The notes: generated by a model not told the origin, from the sequence alone. 64,000 bases of DNA from Aliiglaciecola lipolytica (GCF_018860635.1 NZ_JAHKPT010000029.1:1-64000), one strand, 5' to 3'. Shown: positions 26,169-36,229, counted from the stretch's first letter. Program-made: numbers and translations.

Positions 26169-27593
26169 TTGAATAATCAAATTCGAATAGGAAATGACTA
26201 TTTAGCCAAAGGTGATTTGCTCAATGCGCAGAAGATATTTGTTCAGTCACTGAAAAATGATCCAAATAACGGGGCAGGGTATCTCGGCTTAGGCAAAGTC
26301 GCTAAAGCGGCGTTCCAATATGATCAGGCTATCAATTTACTGCAAAAAGCCTGTCATTTATTAGATAAACAACCTGAGCCACTGTTAGAGCTAGCAGATG
26401 CTTTCGGTATTGTACATGCCACTGAGGATGCTCAGACTGTATTACGTTACGCTTATGAAAATTGTTCGCAAAACAAAGCTGTGCTCGCAGCATTGATACA
26501 ACACTACATTGCCACTGCACAAAATACGCAAGCGCTGCCACTGCTTTGGTCACAAATTCGTTCTGCAGATCCAGAATTTTCAGCCTATGGATGGCTCGAT
26601 TTAATTCGCACACAAGTGACACCCTTAAATCCAGATGAATGGGCATTATTGACGTCTAGCTACGCCAGTTCCACACCTGCATCACAGCAACGAATGCTAC
26701 TTGATTACGCACTAGGTCAGGCATATGACAAACTGAAAAATTACCCCAAAGCCATAGAACACCTGCAAATGGCCAATGCATATCAGTTAACATTGTGTCC
26801 TTATAGAACGGAGCAGATGTCAGCATTTTTTTCGACACTTTCTGACAGCTATCAACAGGTTGCATTTGCGCAAAAGAAATCAAATGACAATACATATGCG
26901 GTTACCCCGGTTTTTATCCTAGGATTGCCCCGCACAGGCTCTACATTGTTGGAGCAAATGCTATGTCAGCACAGTGACATAAATAGCTGCGGTGAACAGG
27001 CATATCTAAGTCAATATAGTGTGCCTTTTTTAGAGAAAATGACGCAGTTGAGTTATCCTGAATTAGCTAGCAAGCTAAGCGAGTTTGATACCTCAAAGGT
27101 ATCAGAACATTATTTAAAATTGATAAAAATTGGTTTAAATGAAGCTTTTATCATTAATAAGTTACCGGCAAATTTTCAAAATATCGGTCTAATTTATCAA
27201 CTTTTCCCGAACGCAAAAGTGATTCATATTACTCGGCAGATTAAAGATGTTTCGCTATCGATTTATAAAAACTATTTCTACGAAAACGAACCATATTTTT
27301 GTGATATTGAGGAGTTTGATAAATATGTCAGTTTCTATCAGCAACAAATGCAGTTCTGGGAGGCGTTGATACCCAACAGAATCCTCACCATTACTTACGA
27401 AAATTTAGCCGCTGAGCCAAAACAAGTCATTAAAAACGTACTCAACCATATGGGACTTGAATGGCAGGCGTCTTGTGTGACTGCCATTGATGGCAAAGGA
27501 ACTATCAATACTTTAAGTGCGGCACAAGTACGTAAACCTATTCACCACAAATCAATTGGCCAGTGGCAAAACTATAAAGCGCTTTTCAATTAG
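26169..27593 (+). CDS. TPR-containing sulfotransferase family protein
   Basis: A 474-residue cytosolic-looking protein: about 230 residues of TPR helices (repeats start near 8, 36 and 180) followed by a sulfotransferase domain with the 5'-PSB loop GLPRTGSTLLEQML (252-265), HSDINSCGE and the 3'-PB region KVIHITRQIKDVSLSIYKNYF. It would move sulfate from PAPS to a hydroxyl or tyrosine acceptor. The start is TTG 26169 after GAGAG. It follows the TonB receptor by 78 bp across a terminator. Similar receptor/TPR-sulfotransferase pairs occur widely in Alteromonadales, but their shared role is unknown to me. Confidence 0.83.
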   Translation: MNNQIRIGNDYLAKGDLLNAQKIFVQSLKNDPNNGAGYLGLGKVAKAAFQYDQAINLLQKACHLLDKQPEPLLELADAFGIVHATEDAQTVLRYAYENCSQNKAVLAALIQHYIATAQNTQALPLLWSQIRSADPEFSAYGWLDLIRTQVTPLNPDEWALLTSSYASSTPASQQRMLLDYALGQAYDKLKNYPKAIEHLQMANAYQLTLCPYRTEQMSAFFSTLSDSYQQVAFAQKKSNDNTYAVTPVFILGLPRTGSTLLEQMLCQHSDINSCGEQAYLSQYSVPFLEKMTQLSYPELASKLSEFDTSKVSEHYLKLIKIGLNEAFIINKLPANFQNIGLIYQLFPNAKVIHITRQIKDVSLSIYKNYFYENEPYFCDIEEFDKYVSFYQQQMQFWEALIPNRILTITYENLAAEPKQVIKNVLNHMGLEWQASCVTAIDGKGTINTLSAAQVRKPIHHKSIGQWQNYKALFN

Positions 27594-28012
27594 CTAAAAA
27601 AACGCCAAATGGCTTCCAGCCATACTAAGGTTAATATGGTCAATGCGATAAAAACTGCGGAGGATCCCATATCTTTAGCACGTCCAATCAAAATGTTATT
27701 TTCTAGCGTAACGGCATCCGCGAGCGCTTCAATGGCTGAGTTAATAATTTCTGCAAACAACACAAATAGTAATGTACCAATAAGCGCCATTAGATGGACT
27801 GTTGAAGAGGATAAAACAAAAGCAAAGGGCAGCATGACCATTACCAAAATTAGTTCTTGGCGAAATGCTGACTCATGTTGCCATGCTGCGCTAAATCCAC
27901 GAAAAGAACACTGAGTAGCCTTGAATATCCGTGAAAATCCAGTGCCATTCGGTTTATTCACCAGCACCGATTCATCTTCAACCACCGATGCTTGAGTAAC
28001 TTTGTTTTTCAT
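27590..28012 (-). CDS. dgkA: Diacylglycerol kinase
   Basis: A 140-residue membrane kinase that recycles diacylglycerol to phosphatidate. Three membrane helices and the diagnostic catalytic stretch EIINSAIEALADAV...GRAKDMGSSAVF are present (Glu and Asn of the active site). It carries about 20 extra N-terminal residues compared with E. coli DgkA. Its stop codon overlaps that of the converging sulfotransferase gene by four bases. The dUTPase-like gene lies upstream on the same strand. Confidence 0.93.
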   Translation of the reverse strand: MKNKVTQASVVEDESVLVNKPNGTGFSRIFKATQCSFRGFSAAWQHESAFRQELILVMVMLPFAFVLSSSTVHLMALIGTLLFVLFAEIINSAIEALADAVTLENNILIGRAKDMGSSAVFIALTILTLVWLEAIWRFFS

Positions 28013-28073
28013 ATCTTTGTACTTCTGCTTTACTCGTCAACTCGCAACACTGTAACTTATCACTAAATGCGTT

Positions 28074-28727
28074 TTAGTTTGGGTAACGTTTTTGCAGTCC
28101 TTGATATACACAATCACTGTAATTGTGAAGGGTAATATCGAGTTCGTTTAACACTTCCACTAAGTGTTCATTGTCTTCACGACCTAGCCAAACTTTCAAA
28201 TAACTACCGTCTTTATACCCATTATCTTGTCGAAAGAAGTTAAGCACGTTTTTACCAACGTACTGACGGTAAAGTTCATCCGAATCCATTTCCGCTTGTT
28301 CGACAATTTTGATGAATAGAGGCACAGAAAATCGTTTTGCTGCACATAAACCCGCCATTAGTTCCAAATTTTCTAAAATATCTTGGTCATTAAACGCATA
28401 TTCTTTGCCGTCGAACGTAACTGACTGGACACCACTATTCAATTCACTTGCAATGGTTTCGGCAGAGGACTCTATGTTGCCATCAAAGTCGATAATGATT
28501 GCGGAAAGAGCAAAGTGCCAAATGTCCACTAATTCCATTTGCAACTGGGGTAGGTCTTTTTGTTGCGCTTTCCACCATTTCCAACCATGATGTTCAATCC
28601 CCTCGACCGCCTCTATCATTGCAGCTCTAAGGTATTGATATCCGGCAGTTAACCACTGAGCATTAACCTTTTGATTCATTTTGGCTTGAAGGTTAAGCAT
28701 GGTGTTAAGTTGAGTAGAGGAAAGCAT
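28074..28727 (-). CDS. Dimeric-type dUTP diphosphatase
   Basis: A 217-residue all-alpha protein resembling the dUTPase_2 family of the MazG/all-alpha NTP pyrophosphatase superfamily, which hydrolyses dUTP to dUMP. The metal-binding pattern is seen: AAMIEAVEGIEHHGWKWWK (ExxxE) with LQMELVDIWHFALS (ExxD), and a later GKNVLNFFRQDNGYKDGSY that closes the active site. Start ATG 28727 after AAGGA. It is followed on the same strand by dgkA, with a 61-bp gap. Confidence 0.83.
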   Translation of the reverse strand: MLSSTQLNTMLNLQAKMNQKVNAQWLTAGYQYLRAAMIEAVEGIEHHGWKWWKAQQKDLPQLQMELVDIWHFALSAIIIDFDGNIESSAETIASELNSGVQSVTFDGKEYAFNDQDILENLELMAGLCAAKRFSVPLFIKIVEQAEMDSDELYRQYVGKNVLNFFRQDNGYKDGSYLKVWLGREDNEHLVEVLNELDITLHNYSDCVYQGLQKRYPN

Positions 28728-28909
28728 AATAGTCCTTATGTAGAATTAGCGAGTGCATAGTGTACTTGTTTTGTGATAATCGGCATAGCCTGAAACAGAC
28801 TAATCATAATTATAATATTAACCTTAAGATAGTATGAATATCCTCATGTTTTAAGCATGGATTGGGCTTATTTCTATCAGGTAATAAACTAAAAATTTAG
28901 GAGACAGGT

Positions 28910-31297
28910 GTGAAAAAATACGTAGTTATTTGCTTGATGTTATTTTCATCAGTTGCGTTTTCCCAGAGTAAGTCGATAAATGACTTTACCAGTGGAATGC
29001 AATCAAAGGAGGGGTTTTACACCGTCTATTATGAACAAGATAGTGGGAAGTTGTATTTACAAATTGAAAACTTTGGGCAACAAGTATTGTTCCAAAGTAG
29101 TTTGCCACAAGGCATAGGCTCGAATGATATCGGCCTAGACAGACTCCAGCTTGGTAAAACTCGTTTAGTGGTTTTTGAGCGCTTTGGCGATAAAGTTTTG
29201 CTAAAACAGTTAAATACCATGTTTCGTTCTACAACCGATAATGCTGCCGAGGCTGCTAGTATCGATGAGGCTTTTGCTGACTCTGTCATTGCTGGTTTTA
29301 CGGTTGTTGCACAGCAAGATGGCGCCGTTTTAGTCGATTATACTGATTTCCTTTTGTCTGATATCCATGGTATTTCCCAGCGCCTAACTCGTGCTAAGCA
29401 GGGCAGCTTCAAAGTCGACTCGAAGCGCAGTGCAGTGTATATGCCGCGCACAAAATCCTTTGTTGATAATACCGAAATGGAATCATTAGTCACTTTTGGT
29501 GGCACCAATCCAGGCAAATACTTGCAGCAAGTAACCCCTTCTCCAGATAGTGTTACTGTGCATTTACATCATTCTTTGATCAGATTACCTGATGATAATT
29601 ATAAACCGCGGGCATTCAGCCCTAATTCCGGTTTTAACAAGATGACCTATCAGGATTATTCAGTTCCTATCGAAGCATCGATGGAACAAAGCTTAATAAC
29701 TCGCCACCGTTTGTTTAAGAAAGATCCAAAAGCAGCAGTAAGTGAAGCAGTTGAGCCTATTATCTATTATTTAGATCCAGGTGTGCCAGAGCCGGTCAGA
29801 AGTGCCTTGTATGAAGGTGCTATGTGGTGGGATCAAGCCTTTACTAAAATAGGTTATAAAAACGCGTTTCAAGTGAAAATGTTACCTGAAGACGCGGATC
29901 CAATGGACGTAAGATACAACGTCATTAACTGGGTGCACAGAGCAACACGCGGATGGTCTTACGGAATGTCAGTGCGTGATCCACGTACGGGTGAGATTAT
30001 AAAGGGGCAGGTTACCCTTGGTTCTTTGCGCGTCCGTCAGGATTATCTTATCGCCTTAGGTTTAACCAGTCCGTTTAAACAAAGCGATAGCAGCATTGAA
30101 GCGCAAAAAGAAATGGCGTTAGCCAGAATCAGACAATTATCTGCCCATGAAGTTGGCCATACGCTAGGTATTGCTCATAACTTCGCAGCCAGTGCCTATG
30201 GTCGCGAGTCGGTAATGGATTATCCTCATCCTACTGTGACGGTAAAAGATGGCAAAGTTGATATTTCCGATGCGTACGCAGTAGGTATGGGAAAATGGGA
30301 TGACCATGTGATCGCTTACGGTTATCAAGATTTGCCAGATAATGCTGATGAAGCCGATTATTTACAAAATACGATTCAAACCGCGCTCACTTCAGGTTTG
30401 CTCTATATCAGCGATCGTGATGCCAGACCTAGTCACGCCATTAGCCCAATTGGTCACTTATGGGATAACGGTAAAGATCCGGTAGAAGAGCTGCACAATC
30501 TGATCGAGGTGCGTAAAGTTGCATTATCACAATTTGGGATTAATTCTATTCCAGAAGGTACAACTTTAGCTTCATTGCAAGAAACCTTAGTACCTGTTTA
30601 TTACTTGCATCGTTATCAATTGGATGCAGTGGCTAAACTTATTGGTGGTTTAAACTACGCTTACGAAAGTAAAGGCGATTATAGTCAGCCCAAGGGTGTG
30701 TCGTTTGTTGAACAAAGCAAGCAGATGGCCGCGTTAGATGCCATGATCGAAACGCTTTCGCCGAAGTTTTTACATATACCTGAGAACATTAGTTCTTTGA
30801 TTACACCTAAAAGCCTTGGCGAGTCTAATACCCGTGAAAGCTTCAATGGTCGTAATGGTTTGAGTTTTGATCCTATCAGTGCCGCAGAATCAGGAGCGGG
30901 TTATACCTTGAGCTTAATGCTAACAGCTGAGAGATTAAACCGTCTCGCTGCGCGTCCTATTAATAGTCGTGATCAACTAACAATCCCTGTTTTATTAGAA
31001 AAATTATTCGCGGCTACTTTACAACAAAAGCCGAGTAAATTTGCTGCTGATGTTAAACAACGGGTAGATTATGTAGTGCTCAATAGTGTCATTCAAGCTA
31101 TGCAAGCTGAAGATATCGCACCAGAAGCTCAAGGGGCTTTATTAGCTGGCTTGATGGACTTACATAGTTGGTTGAAAAAGAACTCTCGTTATGGCCAAAA
31201 TAAAGTAATGGCTAAACAGTTAGACTGGTTTATGGCAACAGGTGACTGGAAAGGTAACTTTGAAGTGAAACCGCTTCCTCCAGGTTCGCCAATCTAA
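28910..31297 (+). CDS. Secreted zinc-dependent metalloprotease (metzincin-like)
   Basis: A 795-residue exported protein (signal peptide 1-19, ending AFSQ). The zinc site H413-EVGHTLGIAH423 is the full HExxHxxGxxH metzincin motif, and a Met-turn SVMDYP follows at 434-439. N- and C-terminal regions match the DUF5117/DUF4953-type proteases common in Bacteroidetes and marine Gammaproteobacteria. The start is GTG 28910 behind AGGAGA. It stands alone and ends at a terminator. Probable role: periplasmic or outer-membrane proteolysis. Confidence 0.87.
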   Translation: MKKYVVICLMLFSSVAFSQSKSINDFTSGMQSKEGFYTVYYEQDSGKLYLQIENFGQQVLFQSSLPQGIGSNDIGLDRLQLGKTRLVVFERFGDKVLLKQLNTMFRSTTDNAAEAASIDEAFADSVIAGFTVVAQQDGAVLVDYTDFLLSDIHGISQRLTRAKQGSFKVDSKRSAVYMPRTKSFVDNTEMESLVTFGGTNPGKYLQQVTPSPDSVTVHLHHSLIRLPDDNYKPRAFSPNSGFNKMTYQDYSVPIEASMEQSLITRHRLFKKDPKAAVSEAVEPIIYYLDPGVPEPVRSALYEGAMWWDQAFTKIGYKNAFQVKMLPEDADPMDVRYNVINWVHRATRGWSYGMSVRDPRTGEIIKGQVTLGSLRVRQDYLIALGLTSPFKQSDSSIEAQKEMALARIRQLSAHEVGHTLGIAHNFAASAYGRESVMDYPHPTVTVKDGKVDISDAYAVGMGKWDDHVIAYGYQDLPDNADEADYLQNTIQTALTSGLLYISDRDARPSHAISPIGHLWDNGKDPVEELHNLIEVRKVALSQFGINSIPEGTTLASLQETLVPVYYLHRYQLDAVAKLIGGLNYAYESKGDYSQPKGVSFVEQSKQMAALDAMIETLSPKFLHIPENISSLITPKSLGESNTRESFNGRNGLSFDPISAAESGAGYTLSLMLTAERLNRLAARPINSRDQLTIPVLLEKLFAATLQQKPSKFAADVKQRVDYVVLNSVIQAMQAEDIAPEAQGALLAGLMDLHSWLKKNSRYGQNKVMAKQLDWFMATGDWKGNFEVKPLPPGSPI

Positions 31298-31321
31298 ATA
31301 CTTATTTTATATTTACTGTAT

Positions 31322-31345
31322 AAGCCGGCTATTGCCGGCTTTTTT
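31322..31345 (+). terminator. Intrinsic terminator after the metalloprotease
   Basis: AAGCCGGC (31322-31329), loop TATT, GCCGGCTT (31334-31341) and T-run. Confidence 0.9.
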
Positions 31346-31533
31346 ATGGTTATCCTGAATTTTTTGACGTTACACAAATTGATACTCAGTAATTTTTATT
31401 TTTCATGTACTTAGCCGTCATAATTGTCAAAGTGATGGTAAAATGACTTTTGCTATCTTTGCTAAACGAGCATTGATTAATCCCTTTAATTTAAATTTTG
31501 TCACATGTGGTGTGTGCTTGGGTTGTGTTTTAA

Positions 31534-32154
31534 ATGAAAAGTAGAAGAGTGCATAAAGTCCTAGGGTTGCTATTAGTTTTACCTATGATTGGTTGGGTAA
31601 TTACGGGGCTCATATTTTTTATAAAGCCAGGTTATCAAGATGCATATGAACAGTTAGCGATTAAAACTTACCCATTGGAGCAATCATTTGTCATCCCAAA
31701 TTCAACTAATTGGATAGAAGCAAGAGTTGTTAAGACGATACTAGGACATCATTTACTGGTCAAAACAGCACAGGGATTTGAGCATCTAGATCCAGTTTCC
31801 TATCTACCTAAAACGCTTTCCGAACAATCTGAATTTCATACGCTGGTAAATGATGCTGTTTTGCATAATCCACAACGTTATGGAAATGTAGTGTCGAGTG
31901 ACGGTTATAAAGCAAAAACAAACACTGGGGTTGAAGTGAATCTTAATTGGAATCGCTTAACCTTAAGTCAAAGTGGTGGTGACACCAAGTTAATAAACAC
32001 CCTGTATAAAATTCACTATTTACAATGGACTCCGTTTAAAGAATTCAATCAAATTTTGGGATTTTCGGGTCTCATTTTATTACTTCTATTAACCATTTTA
32101 GGCATCAAAATATACCTATCAAGCAAAGGTAACATTAAGATTAATAGGGGATAA
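31534..32154 (+). CDS. PepSY-like small membrane protein
   Basis: A 206-residue protein with a membrane helix near each end (about 10-30 and 174-194) and a periplasmic middle. The N-terminal RRVHKVLGLLLVLPMIGWVITGL and the late LYKIHYLQWTPFKEFNQILGFSGLILLLLL are typical of PepSY-associated transmembrane proteins, which often accompany metal or redox systems. It lies 163 bp upstream of the arsenic operon on the same strand, but has its own gap, so a link to arsenic is only possible. Function unknown. Confidence 0.6.
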   Translation: MKSRRVHKVLGLLLVLPMIGWVITGLIFFIKPGYQDAYEQLAIKTYPLEQSFVIPNSTNWIEARVVKTILGHHLLVKTAQGFEHLDPVSYLPKTLSEQSEFHTLVNDAVLHNPQRYGNVVSSDGYKAKTNTGVEVNLNWNRLTLSQSGGDTKLINTLYKIHYLQWTPFKEFNQILGFSGLILLLLLTILGIKIYLSSKGNIKINRG

Positions 32155-32258
32155 ATTAAACCGCTAAAATTGCGACCTAATTTATGCCGTTTAAAAATTA
32201 ATTTTAATAACAGTGGCGACTCCTGCGACATTTATTACATCACTCACCTATATAATAT

Positions 32259-32286
32259 TTGACATGTGAAATTTAACATATATGAT
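32259..32286 (+). promoter_or_regulatory. Promoter of the arsenic operon
   Basis: TTGACA (32259-32264), a 16-bp spacer, then TATGAT (32281-32286): a near-consensus sigma-70 promoter. The -10 element falls inside the tandem repeat that probably binds ArsR, so repressor binding would block it. Confidence 0.7.
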
Positions 32287-32308
32287 TAATCGCATATGTG
32301 AATAATCG
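32277..32308 (+). promoter_or_regulatory. Tandem 16-bp repeat, candidate ArsR operator
   Basis: CATATATGATTAATCG (32277-32292) is followed directly by CATATGTGAATAATCG (32293-32308), 14 of 16 identical. Half-sites ACATAT and ATATGT also form an inverted pair within it. It overlaps the -10 element and ends 9 bp before the arsR start. Confidence 0.6.
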
Positions 32309-32317
32309 AATGTGTTT

Positions 32318-32653
32318 ATGAGTCCTTTACAAGTTTTTAAATGTCTTTCTGACGATACTCGACTTAAATCCTTAATGTTGATAGCTGAGTCTGGCGAGTT
32401 GTGTGTATGTGATCTCATGGAGGCACTTTGCCTCGATCAACCTAAAGTTTCCCGTCACTTAGCTGAGCTGCGTAAATGTTGCATTTTGCAGGATGAAAGA
32501 AGAGGGAAGTGGGTGTATTACCGTCTTCATCCAGAATTACCCGACTGGGTAAACAAAGTGATCACAGAATCTACTTTTCATAACCAATCCTATTTCGAAG
32601 CGGCTTTTAAACGACTTAAAGCTTCTCCTAATGCTCAATATAACTGTTGTTAA
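32318..32653 (+). CDS. arsR: Arsenic-responsive repressor, ArsR/SmtB family
   Basis: A 111-residue winged-helix repressor. The sensor motif ELCVCDL carries the Cys pair that binds As(III) in the alpha-3 site, next to the recognition helix (LDQPKVSRHLAELRK); extra Cys occur at KCC and the C-terminal NCC. ATG 32318 is preferred over the GTG two codons earlier because MSPLQVFKCLSDDTR is the normal start of the family. It is the first gene of the arsenic operon and probably represses it through the tandem repeat at the promoter. Confidence 0.92.
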   Translation: MSPLQVFKCLSDDTRLKSLMLIAESGELCVCDLMEALCLDQPKVSRHLAELRKCCILQDERRGKWVYYRLHPELPDWVNKVITESTFHNQSYFEAAFKRLKASPNAQYNCC

Positions 32654-32666
32654 CCGGGGTTCAACG

Positions 32667-33137
32667 ATGAAAATTTTATATATTTGTACTCATAATCGAT
32701 GTAGAAGTATTCTCTCAGAAGCAATCACTAATCAGTTAGCAGGTGATGTGATTGTGGCTCAAAGTGCTGGCAGTCAACCAGCAGGGCAGGTACACCCTTT
32801 ATCTATCAAATATCTGCAAGAAGCTGGAATTTCGGTGCAGGGACTCAAGAGTCAATCTTGGGATGATTTTGAACAATTTGATGCCGATGTGGTGGTCACT
32901 GTCTGTGATTCAGCCGCCGGTGAAGCTTGCCCCTTGTGGTTTGGGAATTCTCTGAAAGTGCATTGGGGACTGACTGACCCGTCAAAGGTGCAAGGCACGG
33001 AACAAGAGATAGCCGCCTCTTTTAAACATTGCATTGAAGAAATCACCGCTCGGGTTAAGCAATTGCAAATATTGGCCAAAAAGGATCTTAATCCAGACCA
33101 ATTGAAAGTTGCCTTAGCTGAATTAGGAGCACACTAA
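32667..33137 (+). CDS. Arsenate reductase, low-molecular-weight phosphatase type
   Basis: A 156-residue protein with the phosphatase loop C-THNRCR (C-x5-R) at the N-terminus ([17 protein letters not shown]), later Cys residues ([13 protein letters not shown]) that can form the reducing disulfide relay, and HWGLTDPSK with the catalytic Asp. This is the thioredoxin-coupled class that reduces As(V) to As(III). ATG 32667 gives the usual N-terminus; a longer frame from 32631 would overlap arsR. It lies 13 bp after arsR. Confidence 0.85.
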   Translation: MKILYICTHNRCRSILSEAITNQLAGDVIVAQSAGSQPAGQVHPLSIKYLQEAGISVQGLKSQSWDDFEQFDADVVVTVCDSAAGEACPLWFGNSLKVHWGLTDPSKVQGTEQEIAASFKHCIEEITARVKQLQILAKKDLNPDQLKVALAELGAH

Positions 33138-33139
33138 AT

Positions 33140-33856
33140 ATGCTACGGGACATGTCATTAGCGAATATTGAAGAGCAGAGTTTAGATAAACCTACATTTG
33201 AAAAATGCATTGCCGAACCGTTAGAACACGCACCGCGTATTTTACTTTTACATGGATCGATGCGTAAGCGAGCATTTAGTCGATTGGTTGTAGAAGAATG
33301 TGCACGTTTACTGATTCATTTCGGTGCCGATGTGAAAATATTTAATCCTGAGGGTTTACCGCAAACAGATACTGAAGATGAACATCATCCCAAGGTTAAA
33401 GAATTGCGTGAACTTATGATGTGGTCAGAGGGGCAGGTATGGTGTTCTCCAGAGCGTCATGGCTCTATGACTAGCATCTTTAAAAGCCAAATTGATTGGG
33501 TGCCATTGAATATTGGCGGTGTCCGTCCTACCCAAGGTAAGACCCTCGCGGTGATGCAAGTATGTGGAGGCTCGCAATCGTTCAATGTGGTTAATCAGCT
33601 ACGGGTTTTAGGCCGCTGGATGCGCATGGTGACGATTCCTAATCAATCAAGCGTGGCTAAAGCGTATTTGGAGTTTGATGAAAACGATCGAATGAAGCCT
33701 TCCGCCTATTACAATCGAATTGTCGATGTGATGGAAGAGCTAATGAAGTTCACCTTATTGCTACGTAACAATAAAGATTATTTTGTTGATCGCTATTCTG
33801 AACGTGTTGAATCTGCTGAGCAATTAAGCCAGCGAGTAAATCAACGTTCAATATAA
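33140..33856 (+). CDS. arsH: ArsH, NADPH-dependent FMN oxidoreductase
   Basis: A 238-residue flavodoxin-fold protein. FMN-binding loop [13 protein letters not shown], then [18 protein letters not shown] and [17 protein letters not shown] match ArsH, which oxidises trivalent organoarsenicals such as methylarsenite to less toxic pentavalent forms. Two bases separate it from the upstream reductase. Length is normal for ArsH. Confidence 0.92.
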   Translation: MLRDMSLANIEEQSLDKPTFEKCIAEPLEHAPRILLLHGSMRKRAFSRLVVEECARLLIHFGADVKIFNPEGLPQTDTEDEHHPKVKELRELMMWSEGQVWCSPERHGSMTSIFKSQIDWVPLNIGGVRPTQGKTLAVMQVCGGSQSFNVVNQLRVLGRWMRMVTIPNQSSVAKAYLEFDENDRMKPSAYYNRIVDVMEELMKFTLLLRNNKDYFVDRYSERVESAEQLSQRVNQRSI

Positions 33857-33870
33857 AAGGAGAAAACAAC

Positions 33871-34890
33871 ATGGGATTGTTTGAGCGTTTCTTATCTGTT
33901 TGGGTTGGTCTGGCTATAATCGTGGGTATTTTCGCTGGCAGTATCGCACCGGATGCATTTGCGGTGATTGCAAGTTTTGAGTATGCCCATGTCAATATTG
34001 TTATTGCCGTGTTAATTTGGCTAATGATTTATCCAATGATGGTACAAATTGACTTTTCATCAATTAAAGATGTAGGGAAAAAACCAAAAGGATTAGTACT
34101 TACGCTTGTGGTCAATTGGTTAATTAAGCCTTTTTCTATGGCATTTTTAGGCTGGTTGTTCCTTAAAGGAATATTCGCCGATTGGGTCGATCCTCAAACC
34201 GCAACGGAATATATCGCAGGCATGATCTTACTCGGTGTGGCTCCTTGTACCGCGATGGTGTTTGTTTGGAGTCAACTGATCAAAGGTGACGCTAATTATA
34301 CTTTGGTGCAGGTCTCTTTAAACGACATTATTATGATATTCGCATTTGCGCCTATTGCCGGATTATTGTTGGGTGTAACGGATATTACAGTTCCTTGGGA
34401 TACCCTGTTTCTATCGGTTGTTTTGTATGTATTAATTCCTCTAGTTGCTGGGGCGATTACCCGTAAAAAATTAGATAAATCAGATGACCATTCTAAATTA
34501 GAACAGTTTCTTGCAACGATGAAACCTTGGTCGATCATTGGCTTGTTAGCCACAGTGACTTTGTTATTTGCTTTTCAGTCGGAAACGATTTTGGCGAAAC
34601 CCGAAGCTATCGTATTAATTGCGATTCCGCTGTTGATTCAAACTTACGGTATTTTTGCGATTGCTTATTTTATTGCAAAGAAAATGAAGATGCCCCATAA
34701 CGTCGCGGCACCAGCTTGTATGATAGGTACCTCAAACTTTTTTGAACTGGCTGTTGCGGTTGCAATTTCGTTGTTTGGTTTACATTCAGGGGCTGCTTTA
34801 GCAACTGTCGTTGGTGTGCTGGTAGAGGTACCCGTTATGTTGTCATTAGTTTGGTTTGCGAATCGAACTCGTCATTGGTTTACAGAATAA
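33871..34890 (+). CDS. Arsenite efflux permease, Acr3 family
   Basis: A 339-residue inner-membrane carrier with about ten helices. The segment [19 protein letters not shown] holds the conserved Cys needed for arsenite transport by Acr3, and [20 protein letters not shown] matches the second half. It exports As(III) made by the two reductases in the operon. Good binding site AAAAGGAGAAA upstream. Confidence 0.93.
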   Translation: MGLFERFLSVWVGLAIIVGIFAGSIAPDAFAVIASFEYAHVNIVIAVLIWLMIYPMMVQIDFSSIKDVGKKPKGLVLTLVVNWLIKPFSMAFLGWLFLKGIFADWVDPQTATEYIAGMILLGVAPCTAMVFVWSQLIKGDANYTLVQVSLNDIIMIFAFAPIAGLLLGVTDITVPWDTLFLSVVLYVLIPLVAGAITRKKLDKSDDHSKLEQFLATMKPWSIIGLLATVTLLFAFQSETILAKPEAIVLIAIPLLIQTYGIFAIAYFIAKKMKMPHNVAAPACMIGTSNFFELAVAVAISLFGLHSGAALATVVGVLVEVPVMLSLVWFANRTRHWFTE

Positions 34891-34908
34891 CCGTTTGGAG
34901 GATGAAAA

Positions 34909-35910
34909 ATGTTCGCCGTGTTCACTCAACTAGCTGATTGGATAGCCTATTCTTTATTGAAGTTGACCCCCGAGTCAAAGTTGGGTGACGCAGTTCATTT
35001 TTTTGTTGAGGACGTTAGTAAGATATTCGTTTTATTGATTGTCATGATTTACGTCATTGCGTTGTTACGCGCTTCAATGAAAGTTGAGCGTGTGAGGGAT
35101 TACCTTGCTGGTAAGAATAAAGGCGTGGGTTACGTGCTTGGTTCAGCTTTTGGTGCGATAACACCGTTTTGTTCTTGTTCAAGTATCCCGGTATTTCTTG
35201 GTTTTACCTCTGCCGGCATTCCAGTCGGGATTACGATGGCTTTTCTGCTGACCTCGCCATTGGTGAATGAAGTTGCGGTATTGTTGTTGATGAGTTTGCT
35301 TGGTTGGAAGTTTACCTTAATTTACGTTGTGACTGGCATAACCGTTGGGATTGTTGGAGGCTTCTTTTTAGACAGTATTAAAGCCGAGCGCTGGTTACAA
35401 TCCTTTGCCGCTGAAGCTCTCCACAAGGGGCAAAATAAACCCACTTCTGTGAATTCAACGGTAACGTCAGCACCCACTAAAATCCCCTTCTCACAAAGGC
35501 ATCAATTCGCTAAAGATGAAGCCCTCGAAATATTTGGTCGAGTGTGGAAATGGGTAATAATAGGTGTTGGTCTAGGTGCTGCACTGCATGGTTTTGTGCC
35601 AGATGGTTGGATTGAACAACATCTTGGAAATGGCCAGTGGTGGTCTGTTCCAGCGGCCGTATTATTAGGGATTCCGCTGTATTCAAATGCGACTGGCGTT
35701 ATACCCATTATGGAGAGTTTGATTGTTAATGGCTTACCGATAGGCACAACACTGGCCTTTTGTATGAGTACGGTTGCTGCGAGCTTTCCTGAATTTATTT
35801 TGCTTAAACAAGTGATGCAATGGCGCTTATTGGCGATTGTTTTTATGATGTTGTTAGTATCATTTTCTATTGTGGGTTGGATATTTAACGCATTTTCTTT
35901 TTTATTGTGA
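34909..35910 (+). CDS. ArsP-like permease for organoarsenicals
   Basis: A 333-residue permease of the PF03773 family with about eight helices. The segment GAITPFCSCSSIPVFLGFTSAGIPVG carries the Cys pair characteristic of ArsP, which exports trivalent methylated or aromatic arsenicals. A His/Lys-rich cytosolic loop (about 163-200) splits the two halves. Position between acr3 and a small dithiol protein supports an arsenical role; without this context the family alone would be ambiguous. Confidence 0.78.
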   Translation: MFAVFTQLADWIAYSLLKLTPESKLGDAVHFFVEDVSKIFVLLIVMIYVIALLRASMKVERVRDYLAGKNKGVGYVLGSAFGAITPFCSCSSIPVFLGFTSAGIPVGITMAFLLTSPLVNEVAVLLLMSLLGWKFTLIYVVTGITVGIVGGFFLDSIKAERWLQSFAAEALHKGQNKPTSVNSTVTSAPTKIPFSQRHQFAKDEALEIFGRVWKWVIIGVGLGAALHGFVPDGWIEQHLGNGQWWSVPAAVLLGIPLYSNATGVIPIMESLIVNGLPIGTTLAFCMSTVAASFPEFILLKQVMQWRLLAIVFMMLLVSFSIVGWIFNAFSFLL

Positions 35911-35918
35911 GGTGATTT

Positions 35919-36155
35919 ATGAAACATATAAAAGTATTAGGTACGGGTTGTTCTAAATGTATTAAAACTGCAGAGTTATTTGAAAAGTACGCAAAAGAGT
36001 TAAATGTGGCGATTGATGTCACAAAAGAAACCGATCCTCGGGTGATTATGGCTTACGGTGTAATGAGTACGCCAGCGGTCGTGATGGAAGAGGAGTTAGT
36101 TCACTCTGGTTCAATTCCCAACAGTGCTCAAGTTAAAGAGTGGCTCGCCGAGTAG
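35919..36155 (+). CDS. Small thioredoxin-fold dithiol protein
   Basis: A 78-residue thioredoxin-like protein with the redox pair C11-SK-C14 in GTGCSKC and the cis-Pro loop STPAVVM. Members often sit next to PF03773 permeases. It may reduce an arsenical or the arsenate reductase disulfide. It begins 8 bp after the permease. Confidence 0.85.
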   Translation: MKHIKVLGTGCSKCIKTAELFEKYAKELNVAIDVTKETDPRVIMAYGVMSTPAVVMEEELVHSGSIPNSAQVKEWLAE

Positions 36156-36229
36156 CGTTTTCGCATAAACGAATGTTTTACGTAAACTCAATTCACTCAG
36201 GTTTTGAGTTTTCAATTCTAAGGATTAAT

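Noticed and set aside
34909-35910. Copper or cobalt permease
   Set aside because: The PF03773 family is broad, but the Cys-Ser-Cys motif and position in the arsenic operon favour ArsP.
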